DNA from: Roseateles sp. YR242
GTDB lineage: Bacteria > Pseudomonadota > Gammaproteobacteria > Burkholderiales > Burkholderiaceae_C
Direction of reading: 5' to 3'
NCBI RefSeq assembly: GCF_900109745.1
Contig: NZ_FOAV01000003.1
Coordinates: forward strand, 62,001-126,000
Length of the DNA stretch: 64,000 nt
A model generated the notes under the pieces. The model was not told the origin of the DNA and searched no databases. It worked only from the letters and a program-made list of their open reading frames with translations. Below, in pieces: positions 51,559 through 59,681 of this stretch (its first letter is position 1; each line of letters opens with the position of its first letter). The position numbers and the translations under genes were made by a program.

Positions 51559-54336
51559 TCAGCCCAGGAGCGGTGCCAGCGCTCGTTGCGCGTCCGTCTG
51601 GTTCAGGGCCATGCGGGCCGCCCAGTCCGCCAGCTGGTCATCCCCGATGCGGCCCACATTGAAGTAGGTGGCGTCCGGATGCGAGAAGTAGAAGCCGCTC
51701 ACGGCGGCGGCCGGTGTCATGGCCATGGCGTCGGTCAGGCCCATGCCGATGTCCTCGGGCTGCAGCACCCGGAACAGGTCGCGCTTGACCAGATGGTCGG
51801 GGCACGCCGGGTACCCCGGCGCCGGGCGGATGCCGCGATAGGCCTCCTGGATCATCTGCTCGTTGCTCAGCGCCTCGTCCGGCGCATAGGCCCAGAACTC
51901 CTGGCGCACGCGCTGGTGCAGGCGTTCGGCAAAAGCCTCGGCCAGCCGGTCCGCCAAGGCCTTGAGCATGATGGCGGAGTAGTCATCCAGGTCAGCCAGG
52001 AACTGGGCTTCCTTCTTGTCCACCCCGAGGCCGGCGGTGACGGCGAACAGGCCGATGTAGTCCGGCACCGTGCCCTTGGCCGCAATGAAGTCCGCCAGCG
52101 CCCGGTTGGGGCGGCGCACGCCCTCCACCACCGGCCGCTCCGACTGCATGCGCAGGCCGCGCCAGGTCATCAACACCTCGCTGCGGGATTCATCGGTATA
52201 GATCTCGATGTCGTCATCATTGACCTGAGCCGCGGGGTACAGGCCCATGACGCCGTTGGCGGTCAGCCAGCGGCCTTCAATGATCCGCTGCAGCATGCGC
52301 TTGCCGTCGCTGAACACCCGCTGGGCTTCGCCGCCGACGATCTCGTCTTTCAGGATGGCCGGAAACGGCCCCGCCAGGTCCCAGGTCTGGAAGAAGGGGC
52401 CCCAGTCGATGCACTGGGCCAGCTCGGCCAGGTCGTAGTTGCGGAACTGGCGCTTGCCGATGAAACGGGGCACCGGTGGCCGGTAGGTGGTGAAGTCCAG
52501 CTGCTGCTTGTTGGCGCGGGCCTGGGCCAGCGTCACCATCGGCGTCTGCTTCTTGTTGGCGTGCAGGTCGCGCACCTTCTCGTAGTCCGACTTCAACTCG
52601 TCGATGAAGCGCGTGGCGCGCTCGTCGGAGAGCAGCTCCGAACACACCCCCACCGAACGCGAGGCATCCGGCACGTAGACCACCGGGCCTTCGTAGTGCG
52701 GCGAGATCTTCACCGCCGTGTGCACGCGGCTGGTGGTGGCGCCGCCAATCAGCAACGGGATCTTCTTGACGCGGAAGTAGTCGTCGCGCTGCATCTCGGC
52801 CGCGACGTACTGCATCTCTTCCAGGCTGGGCGTGATGAGGCCGGACAGGCCGATGATGTCCGCGCCTTCCACCTTCGCCTTGGCGAGGATCTCCTGGCAG
52901 GGGACCATCACCCCCATGTTCACCACCTCGAAGTTATTGCACTGCAGCACCACGGTGACAATGTTCTTGCCGATGTCGTGCACGTCGCCCTTCACGGTGG
53001 CGATGACGATCTTGCCGCGCGCCTTGACGTCCCCACCCGCGGCGGCGAGCTGGCGCTTTTCTTCCTCGATGTAGGGCACCAGGTGGGCCACGGCCTGCTT
53101 CATCACCCGCGCGCTCTTCACCACCTGCGGCAGGAACATCTTGCCGGCACCGAACAGGTCGCCCACCACGTTCATGCCGCTCATCAGCGGACCTTCGATC
53201 ACATGCAGCGGGCGGCCCCCCTTGGCACGGATGGCCTGCCAGGCTTCTTCGGTGTCCTCGACGATGAAGTCGGTGATGCCGTGGATCAGCGCGTGGGACA
53301 GCCGTGCGTCCACGTCGCCCGCACGCCAGGCCAGCTTGGCGCTGTCGTCCTTCGCGGCGCCCTTGACCGACTCGGCCACCTCCAGCAGGCGCTCGGTGGA
53401 GTCGTCACGGCGGTTGAGCACCACGTCCTCGACGCGTTCACGCAGGTCGGCAGGAATCTCGTCATACACACCGACCATGCCGGCGTTGACGATGCCCATG
53501 TCCATGCCCGCCTGGATGGCGTGATACAGGAAGACGGTGTGGATGGCCTCGCGCACCGGTTCATTGCCCCGGAAGCTGAAAGAGACGTTGGAGACGCCGC
53601 CGCTGACCTTGGCCCCGGGCAGGTTCTGTTTGATCCAGCGCGTGGCTTCGATGAAGTCCACGGCGTAGTTGTTGTGCTCCTCGATGCCAGTGGCGATCGC
53701 GAAGATATTGGGGTCGAAGATGATGTCCTCGGGCGCGAAGCCGATCTCATCGACCAGGATGCGATAGGCGCGGGTGCAGATCTCGGTCTTGCGCGCGTAG
53801 GTGTCGGCCTGGCCGGTCTCGTCGAAGGCCATCACCACGGTGGCGGCGCCATAGCGGCGGATGAGCTTGGCCTGGCGACGGAACTCGGCCTCGCCTTCCT
53901 TGAGCGAGATGGAGTTGACGATGCCCTTGCCCTGGATGCACTTCAGCCCGGCCTCGATCACGTCCCACTTGGACGAGTCGATCATGATCGGCACACGGGC
54001 GATCTCGGGTTCGGACGCGATCAGGTTCAGGAAGCGGACCATGGCGGCCTTGCTGTCCAGCATGGCCTCGTCCATGTTGATGTCGATGACCTGGGCGCCG
54101 TTCTCGACCTGCTGCCGGGCCACGCTCAGGGCCTCCTCGAACTGGCCGTTCAGGATCAGGCGGGCAAAGGCCTTGGAGCCGGTGACGTTGGTCCGCTCGC
54201 CGATGTTCACGAACAGGGTGCCCGTACCGATCTGCACCGGCTCCAGACCGGAGAGCTTCATCGGCGGGACGGGCGTGGCGGCGGCGTCAGCCGCAGTGGC
54301 GGACGGGGAAGCGTGGGACGAGGATGGAGCGGACAT
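51559..54336 (-). CDS. metH: Cobalamin-dependent methionine synthase, folate/B12/reactivation part
   Basis: 925 aa. It lacks the homocysteine-binding domain, which is encoded separately at 55970-57031. Domains in order: methyltetrahydrofolate-binding barrel ([36 protein letters not shown]), cap, B12-binding Rossmann domain with the axial His in [12 protein letters not shown], and the AdoMet reactivation domain ([16 protein letters not shown]). It joins with the small subunit to transfer a methyl group from methyl-THF to homocysteine. An SAH riboswitch lies 70 bp upstream. The Ser/Ala-rich start at 54336 is used. Confidence 0.96.
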   Translation of the reverse strand: MSAPSSSHASPSATAADAAATPVPPMKLSGLEPVQIGTGTLFVNIGERTNVTGSKAFARLILNGQFEEALSVARQQVENGAQVIDINMDEAMLDSKAAMVRFLNLIASEPEIARVPIMIDSSKWDVIEAGLKCIQGKGIVNSISLKEGEAEFRRQAKLIRRYGAATVVMAFDETGQADTYARKTEICTRAYRILVDEIGFAPEDIIFDPNIFAIATGIEEHNNYAVDFIEATRWIKQNLPGAKVSGGVSNVSFSFRGNEPVREAIHTVFLYHAIQAGMDMGIVNAGMVGVYDEIPADLRERVEDVVLNRRDDSTERLLEVAESVKGAAKDDSAKLAWRAGDVDARLSHALIHGITDFIVEDTEEAWQAIRAKGGRPLHVIEGPLMSGMNVVGDLFGAGKMFLPQVVKSARVMKQAVAHLVPYIEEEKRQLAAAGGDVKARGKIVIATVKGDVHDIGKNIVTVVLQCNNFEVVNMGVMVPCQEILAKAKVEGADIIGLSGLITPSLEEMQYVAAEMQRDDYFRVKKIPLLIGGATTSRVHTAVKISPHYEGPVVYVPDASRSVGVCSELLSDERATRFIDELKSDYEKVRDLHANKKQTPMVTLAQARANKQQLDFTTYRPPVPRFIGKRQFRNYDLAELAQCIDWGPFFQTWDLAGPFPAILKDEIVGGEAQRVFSDGKRMLQRIIEGRWLTANGVMGLYPAAQVNDDDIEIYTDESRSEVLMTWRGLRMQSERPVVEGVRRPNRALADFIAAKGTVPDYIGLFAVTAGLGVDKKEAQFLADLDDYSAIMLKALADRLAEAFAERLHQRVRQEFWAYAPDEALSNEQMIQEAYRGIRPAPGYPACPDHLVKRDLFRVLQPEDIGMGLTDAMAMTPAAAVSGFYFSHPDATYFNVGRIGDDQLADWAARMALNQTDAQRALAPLLG

Positions 54337-54404
54337 GGCGGCCTCGGGGGAATCAGAAACACCGGGGGCCGCGCAACTCACCGCCACCCCTGGACAACAC
54401 GGGT

Positions 54405-54508
54405 CGGTGAGCGTGGTTTGCACCACAGCCCCTGTGGATGCGGGGGGCTGTCTATCCGAGCCTGGTGGGCGCCTCAGGTCATGGGCCCATCGCAACGCTC
54501 CTCGGATG
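54405..54508 (-). promoter_or_regulatory. SAH riboswitch
   Basis: Minus-strand CCGAGGAGCGTTGCG (54505-54491) and CCAGGCTCGG are the two conserved halves of the S-adenosylhomocysteine riboswitch. P1 pairs ATCCGAG (54507-54501) with CTCGGAT (54460-54454), seven bp. Further along, GTGG-TGCAAA-CCAC forms a hairpin (54426-54413), and GCTC (54412-54409) can form the pseudoknot with GAGC of the first half. An extra stem of about eight bp lies between. SAH build-up switches such genes on. Located directly upstream of metH. Confidence 0.92.
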
Positions 54509-54514
54509 GCGTGC

Positions 54515-54520
54515 ATTCTA
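54515..54520 (-). promoter_or_regulatory. -10 box of the riboswitch-metH transcript
   Basis: TAGAAT on the minus strand, seven bases before the first base of riboswitch P1, which fits a start site at about 54508. The -35 region is weak. Confidence 0.6.
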
Positions 54521-54653
54521 CCGGGGGAAGGCCGGTTTCTGGGGGTGCCGGGCATTCCCGGCCTTCAGTGTCGGCGTATGCTGACCGACAACAACGCCAT
54601 AACGACAACTTTGGCACGAAGGCGGCACATCCGGGCAGAGGGAGCCAGGCGGG

Positions 54654-55892
54654 GTGCCGCTCACCCGTGTCCGCATCACTGTGGAACTCGTTCAACTTCC
54701 TCCCAACAGCCTGCGGGTGGGACAAATACTGTCCTTCTCGCTGCGCGATGCGGCGGGGCACTTGCTGTTTGCCGCCGGCCACGCGCTGCCTGACACGCCG
54801 CAGGTGCGCGACCTGGTGGCGCGCGGCCCTTTTGTGCAGCTGCACGAAACCCGTGAATACCAGCGCGCGCTGGCCCACAAGCTGGACACCATGATGCTGC
54901 AGGGCGCGCCCCTGGCGGCGCTGGCCAAGGCGCAGACCGATTTCCATGCGGACCTGCGCCCGGACCGCCAGCCCGCCCGCACCGCCCCGGTGAGCGAAAC
55001 GGCCGCCTGGAGCGATCTGCAATCCCAGACGCAGCAGTTGCTGCGAGACCCGGAGCGGGCCGACTTTCTGGCCCGGCTTTCGCCCTTGCTGGACCGGGTG
55101 CTGGCGCGGCTGCAACCGCAGCCGGATTCATCGCTGGCGCTGCTGATCCATGACGCGGGCCAGGAGCCGCTGGACTACAGCACCCGTCATGCGCTGCTGA
55201 GCCTGGTGATGGCGGAGATGACGGCACGCCAACTGGGTTGGGGCGAAGGCCGCCGACGCACCCTCACGCTGGCGGCGCTGACCATGAACCTGAGCATCGG
55301 CCGGGATCAGGATCAATGGGCACTTCGCACCACGCTGCTGGGCAGCACGGAACGTGAGGCGCTGGCCGGGCATGGGGACAAGGCAGCAGAGATGCTGCGC
55401 GCCATGGGGGTGGACGACGACGCCTGGCTCGGGGCCGTGCGTTTGCATCACGATGCGGGGCCTGGGCCGTTGCATGGGCGCTCCGATGGAGAATTGATGG
55501 CGCGGCTGCTGCGGCGGGTCGATGTGTATGGGGCCCGCATCAGTCCGCGCAGGACGCGCCGGGCTCTCTCGGCGGCGCAGGCAGCACGGTCGGTCTATCT
55601 GGACGAGAACCACGCGCCAGACGAGGCCGGGGCGGCACTGATCAAGGCCATCGGCCTTTATCCACCAGGCTCGCTGGTGCGGCTGGCCAGCGGGGAGGAA
55701 GCGATGGTGCTCAAACGCGGCCATAGCGCGAATGAACCGACGGTCGCCGCGCTGGTGGGGCGCAGTGGGACGCCGCTGACAGCACCGGTGATACGGGATA
55801 CACGGCTGCCAACCAACGCCATCACGGCGAGCCTGGCACCGCATGAGGTCAAACTGCGCGTCAATATGGATGCGTTGCTCAAGCTATATTGA
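54654..55892 (+). CDS. Degenerate HD-GYP domain protein
   Basis: 412 aa from GTG 54654. The N-terminal region (LRVGQILSFSLRDAAGHLLFAAGHAL...FVQLHE) resembles the part ahead of many HD-GYP phosphodiesterases. The HD-GYP-like core shows helices with STRHALLSLVMAEM, AALTMNLSIG where HDIGK is expected, ALAGHGDKAAEML, and VRLHHDAGPGPLHG in place of HHExxDGxGYP. DVYGARISPRRTRRALS matches the late DxYDALTSxRPYR helix. The metal-binding HD pair and GYP are therefore lost, and it should not hydrolyse cyclic-di-GMP; it may still bind a partner. It lies between the two metH genes on the opposite strand. Confidence 0.75.
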   Translation: MPLTRVRITVELVQLPPNSLRVGQILSFSLRDAAGHLLFAAGHALPDTPQVRDLVARGPFVQLHETREYQRALAHKLDTMMLQGAPLAALAKAQTDFHADLRPDRQPARTAPVSETAAWSDLQSQTQQLLRDPERADFLARLSPLLDRVLARLQPQPDSSLALLIHDAGQEPLDYSTRHALLSLVMAEMTARQLGWGEGRRRTLTLAALTMNLSIGRDQDQWALRTTLLGSTEREALAGHGDKAAEMLRAMGVDDDAWLGAVRLHHDAGPGPLHGRSDGELMARLLRRVDVYGARISPRRTRRALSAAQAARSVYLDENHAPDEAGAALIKAIGLYPPGSLVRLASGEEAMVLKRGHSANEPTVAALVGRSGTPLTAPVIRDTRLPTNAITASLAPHEVKLRVNMDALLKLY

Positions 55893-55969
55893 GCGATTCG
55901 CGATTCTCACAGCGGGGCCGGTGGGCCATCTCTGCCTGCGCCGGAAAGCGCCGGGCGTTGGACTTTGGG

Positions 55970-57031
55970 TCAACCAGGGGTCAACAACCCACTGAACATC
56001 TTGGAGCCCCAGCGGCGGGGCTGGTAGCTGGACACCTTCTGTGCAATGGCGCGGATGTGGTCAGGCGTTGTGCCGCAGCAGCCACCCGCAATGTTCAGGA
56101 AGCCCGCACTCGCGAACTCGCCCACCAAGCGTCCAGTCACGTCAGGCGTTTCGTCGAAACCCGTGTCGCTCATCGGGTTGGGCAGGCCAGCATTGGGGTA
56201 GCAGGAGATCGGTGTGTCGCCCGCAGCCTTGGAAAGCTCTTCGATGTAGGGCCGCATCAGCGCAGCACCCAAGGCACAGTTCAGGCCAACCGCCAACGGG
56301 CGGGCGTGACGCACCGAGTGCCAGAACGCAGTGACCGTCTGGCCGGAAAGGATGCGGCCGGAAGCGTCGGTGACCGTGCCGGAAATAATCACCGGCAGAC
56401 GTTCGCCCGTGTCTTCCATCAACTCATCCACCGCAAAAATGGCCGCCTTGGCATTGAGCGTGTCAAAGATCGTCTCGATCAGAAACAGGTCCACGCCCCC
56501 TTCCAGCAAACCCTTGGCCTGCTCGTAGTAAGCGGCACGCAATGTGTCGAAATCCACGTTGCGGGCCGCAGGGTCATTCACGTCCGGACTGATGGAAGCA
56601 GTGCGAGGCGTGGGGCCAAGGGCGCCAGCCGCAAAACGAGGCTTCTCCGGCGTGCTGAAGGCATCACAAGCCTCCCGGGCCAGCCGGGCAGCCGCCACAT
56701 TCATCTCGTAGGCCAGGTGCGCCAGCCCATAGTCCTCTTGCGCCACGGTCGTGGTGCCGAAGGTGTTGGTCTCAATGATGTCCGCGCCAGCATCCAGATA
56801 CTGGCGGTGAATCTCGGCAATCACCTCCGGCTTGGTCAGCACCAGCAGGTCATTGTTGCCCTTGAGATCCTTGGGGTGATCGACCAGACGCGTTCCCCGG
56901 AAATCGGCCTCCGTCAGCTTGTAGCGCTGGATCATCGTGCCCATGGCACCATCCAGCACGGCAATGCGCTGTTGCAGGATGGCCGGCAGGGCGGCACCAC
57001 GGGTATAGCGAACGGAGGCAGAGGACGTCAT
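55970..57031 (-). CDS. metH: Methionine synthase homocysteine-binding subunit
   Basis: 353 aa, equal to the N-terminal module of E. coli MetH. It begins [22 protein letters not shown]. The zinc ligands are in VGLNCALG and [22 protein letters not shown] and [11 protein letters not shown] are family signatures. It activates homocysteine as the zinc thiolate for methylation by the cobalamin part. Split MetH is common in Burkholderiales, but here the two genes are separated by a gene on the other strand. No riboswitch precedes this part. Confidence 0.94.
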   Translation of the reverse strand: MTSSASVRYTRGAALPAILQQRIAVLDGAMGTMIQRYKLTEADFRGTRLVDHPKDLKGNNDLLVLTKPEVIAEIHRQYLDAGADIIETNTFGTTTVAQEDYGLAHLAYEMNVAAARLAREACDAFSTPEKPRFAAGALGPTPRTASISPDVNDPAARNVDFDTLRAAYYEQAKGLLEGGVDLFLIETIFDTLNAKAAIFAVDELMEDTGERLPVIISGTVTDASGRILSGQTVTAFWHSVRHARPLAVGLNCALGAALMRPYIEELSKAAGDTPISCYPNAGLPNPMSDTGFDETPDVTGRLVGEFASAGFLNIAGGCCGTTPDHIRAIAQKVSSYQPRRWGSKMFSGLLTPG

Positions 57032-57053
57032 GGGCCGTATTGTAGAAAGCCCA

Positions 57054-57067
57054 GGGAACCTCTGCAT
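57054..57067 (+). repeat. Left 14-bp inverted repeat flanking DUF4197 and FAH genes
   Basis: GGGAACCTCTGCAT, exactly inverted at 58869-58882. It lies in the 73-bp gap upstream of the metH N-part. Confidence 0.65.
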
Positions 57068-57104
57068 CACACCCGCACACCCGCGAGCCGAGGTAAAAGC
57101 TTCT

Positions 57105-57785
57105 TTAGCCGAAGACCTTCTTCAAGATCGCACTACCCGTGCCGATCGGATCCTTCCGGATCTTCTTTTCTTCCTCACCAATCATGAAGTACAGCCCGTC
57201 CAACGCCTTGTCCGTGACGTAGGACTGCAGGTTGGCATCCTCCTTGCGCACCAGCCCGAACCCGGCAGCCCGTCCAGCCACGGCGTTGTATTTCTCCGCC
57301 AGAGATTGCCGCTCAGTCGCCTTCGTCACGATCGGAAGAAAGCGCTCCATCAGCGGGCTGCGTGTCTTCTCTTCAAAGAAGCTGGTCACCGCGTTGTCCC
57401 CGCCCCGGACAATCCGCACCGCATCTTCCACCGAGATGTTGCGTACCGTGCTCACCAGCAACTGACGCGCCTCCGGCACCGCCTGCTCCGCTGCACGGTT
57501 CATCGCCGTCACCAGATCATCCAGCCGCTTGCCCTGCCCCGTCGTACGCAGCAAGCGCGCAGCATCCTTCAGCCCGCCCGGCAGTTCAATCTTCACCTGC
57601 GGATTCCCCAGGAAACCATCCGTGCGCCCCAGATTGGTCAGCGCCGCCTGGGCACCCCGCTCCAGCGCAGCGCGAACCCCGGAAGCCGCATCGCCCTCGG
57701 TCAGGCTGAACGCCCAGGCCGCGCGGGCCCCCAGCGTGCTGAACAGGCCGGTGCCCAGCCAGGCACAAAGTTCACGTCGTTGCAT
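57105..57785 (-). CDS. DUF4197 family protein
   Basis: 226 aa. Short N-terminal signal ([23 protein letters not shown]), then [23 protein letters not shown] and [53 protein letters not shown], and a final [21 protein letters not shown]. These make up the whole DUF4197 family, which is mostly helical, periplasmic and of unknown role. The gene starts 14 bp inside the end of the FAH-family gene, so the two are coupled. Confidence 0.92.
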   Translation of the reverse strand: MQRRELCAWLGTGLFSTLGARAAWAFSLTEGDAASGVRAALERGAQAALTNLGRTDGFLGNPQVKIELPGGLKDAARLLRTTGQGKRLDDLVTAMNRAAEQAVPEARQLLVSTVRNISVEDAVRIVRGGDNAVTSFFEEKTRSPLMERFLPIVTKATERQSLAEKYNAVAGRAAGFGLVRKEDANLQSYVTDKALDGLYFMIGEEEKKIRKDPIGTGSAILKKVFG

Positions 57786-58854
57786 TGCTGTCTCCTTCAT
57801 CGGCTGAGGCTGAAGCCCCATCAGTCGCCGTGTCATCTGCACCATCACCGGTGCCCCCATCGCCTGCCGCCCCATCCGCTGCAGCCACATCGTCAGGAGC
57901 GCCATCTCCGGCAGCGCCATCGCTGGCGGCCCCAGGCCCCCCCACCTCGGCATCCGGCTCCGCCAGATCCATGTCGATCGGCCCGAAGGGGCTGCCCCCG
58001 TCGGCCAACTTGAATTCCAGGCGCAGGCTGTCCCCGGCCTTCAGCGTCACCACATTACCGCCCCCCGGTGTCCCGGCACCCACCAGCGTGCCAGCCCGCA
58101 AGGGTCGATGGCGAGCGGCTTCCGCCACCAGATCGCCAAAGCTCCACGTCATGCCTTCCTTCGCGTCCAGCAAGGGCTGCTTGCGGCCATTGCGCTGGAT
58201 CTGCAGTTGCAAGGCCACGCGGCCCAGATACCAGGTACCCGGCAACTCGTCCGGCGTGACGGCCACCGGCGCAAATTGCAGCGCCGGACGGCTGTGCAGC
58301 GCCGGCCAACCATGGGCCAATTCCTCCTGCTGAACGGGCCGAAGCACCCAGGCGTTGACCACCATCAGCAGCCGCACCGCCTCCAAGGCTTGTGACGGCA
58401 CGGCATTGGCCCCCAGGTCGCCCATGACGACCGCGAGTTGCGGCTCCGGCTCCAGCCCCGGCGCCTGGTGCAGTGCCGGCGTCTCATTGGGACCCAACAA
58501 GGCCTCCCCGCCACCCATGCGCACCAGCGGCCCACTGAGCCGTTCCGGCCAGGCCAGGCCGCGCTCCCGCAGTGCTGCACCATACGCCGGATAAGCGTCC
58601 CCGGCCAGCCAGGCCGCAGGCCTTGGCAGCGGCGCCAGACATTGACGGCTGTCAAAGCTGAACGCATGCCGCGCACGCCCCTGGTTGAGAGATTGGTAAA
58701 GCGCCTCCAGTTGAGGCGCCATGAAGTTCCAGTCGTCCAGCACCTGCTGGAGCCGCGTGGCAATGCCAGTGGCGAAGCAGGCCTGGCTTAGATCACGCGA
58801 GACAACCACCAGTTGGCCATCGCGCGAACCGTCACGGTAGGTGGCAAGTTTCAT
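57772..58854 (-). CDS. Fumarylacetoacetate hydrolase family protein
   Basis: 360 aa. The N-terminal domain MKLATYRDGSRDGQLVVVSRDL and the catalytic part (PNETPALHQAPGLEPEPQLAVVMGDL, RNGRKQPLLDAKEGMTWSFGDLVAEA, GTLVGAGTPGGGN) fit FAH enzymes, which cut or decarboxylate beta-diketo acids. The usual final segment is followed by an Ala/Gly/Asp low-complexity tail of about 60 residues that is not part of the fold. The tail overlaps the start of the DUF4197 gene by 14 bp. Substrate unknown. Confidence 0.86.
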   Translation of the reverse strand: MKLATYRDGSRDGQLVVVSRDLSQACFATGIATRLQQVLDDWNFMAPQLEALYQSLNQGRARHAFSFDSRQCLAPLPRPAAWLAGDAYPAYGAALRERGLAWPERLSGPLVRMGGGEALLGPNETPALHQAPGLEPEPQLAVVMGDLGANAVPSQALEAVRLLMVVNAWVLRPVQQEELAHGWPALHSRPALQFAPVAVTPDELPGTWYLGRVALQLQIQRNGRKQPLLDAKEGMTWSFGDLVAEAARHRPLRAGTLVGAGTPGGGNVVTLKAGDSLRLEFKLADGGSPFGPIDMDLAEPDAEVGGPGAASDGAAGDGAPDDVAAADGAAGDGGTGDGADDTATDGASASADEGDSNATT

Positions 58855-58868
58855 CGGGACAAGTTGTT

Positions 58869-58882
58869 ATGCAGAGGTTCCC
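58869..58882 (-). repeat. Right 14-bp inverted repeat flanking DUF4197 and FAH genes
   Basis: ATGCAGAGGTTCCC, the exact inverse of 57054-57067, located just upstream of the FAH start. Confidence 0.65.
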
Positions 58883-59205
58883 AAGGCATTGTCGCCTGGG
58901 ATGTCTGAGAGGGTTCGCCATGAAAACACTGGAAGCTTCGCCCGGTGACTGATCCGCCAGGTTCAATGCAACCCACGATGGCAACCGCACTGCGGGCCCT
59001 TCGATTGCCGAAGAACACTCAGAGGGCCATCCCGGCATCAGACGGTAAGCGACTGTGAACTATCCCCCATGGATGTGCGGTTAGCACCACAAATGCCTGG
59101 GTTGGACTGCAGAAGTTCTGCGACCATGGGTCGTGGCCTGGTTGGGAGCGACGGGGTCTTGAAACCGGCGCGTCAGGCCATAACTCCTACCAACAAGGAG
59201 TCCTT
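58883..59205. other. Intergenic region between FAH and DUF3567 genes
   Basis: 323 bp between divergent genes. It ends in AAGGAGT, a strong SD for DUF3567. No RNA gene or repeat was recognised in the rest. Confidence 0.5.
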
Positions 59206-59493
59206 ATGCACATGCTCTACGACTCACCCAGCTACATCGTCGTCCAGTTCGATGTACCTGTCTCGCTGTCGCTGAGCGACACGCCTCACCCCGATCACCC
59301 GCCGCTGCAACGCGACGGTTTCGAGATCGTGGACAAGTTCACCCGCAAGGAGATCTTCATCGAGGGTGCACTGGCACAGCAGTTCCAGGAAGGTGTGGAA
59401 GCCTTGATCGAACAAGGCCCGGATGTGGACGACCTGGACGCCTTCATCTCGCAATACGCCGACATGGGCCAGCAACCGGTGATCATGCACTAA
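59206..59493 (+). CDS. DUF3567 (BTH_I0359 family) protein
   Basis: 95 aa. MLYDSPSYIVVQFDVP, GFEIVDKFTRKEIFIEGALAQQF and DDLDAFISQYADMGQQPVIMH match the betaproteobacterial DUF3567 family. It is small, acidic and cytoplasmic, with no known function. The SD AAGGAGT lies five bases before the start. Probably monocistronic or read with the AAA gene 188 bp downstream. Confidence 0.92.
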   Translation: MHMLYDSPSYIVVQFDVPVSLSLSDTPHPDHPPLQRDGFEIVDKFTRKEIFIEGALAQQFQEGVEALIEQGPDVDDLDAFISQYADMGQQPVIMH

Positions 59494-59681
59494 GGCCCCG
59501 GGGCCGCCGCCGCCACCGCCGTCGCCTCCATTTCCGGGTGCCACCAGTGGCCCCGGATGCCCCCAACATCGGGGGCCTGTGGCCCCTTCCCCACGGGGCT
59601 TGCCCCCGTGACCCCGCTGCGCCAAGATGAGTCAGCACCCGGGTCGCGGGGCCAACATCCAAAGGAGAGCCAGCTGGCCTG

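Noticed and set aside
51526-54894. 1122-codon plus-strand frame over metH
   Set aside because: Antisense shadow of metH; it also crosses the riboswitch.
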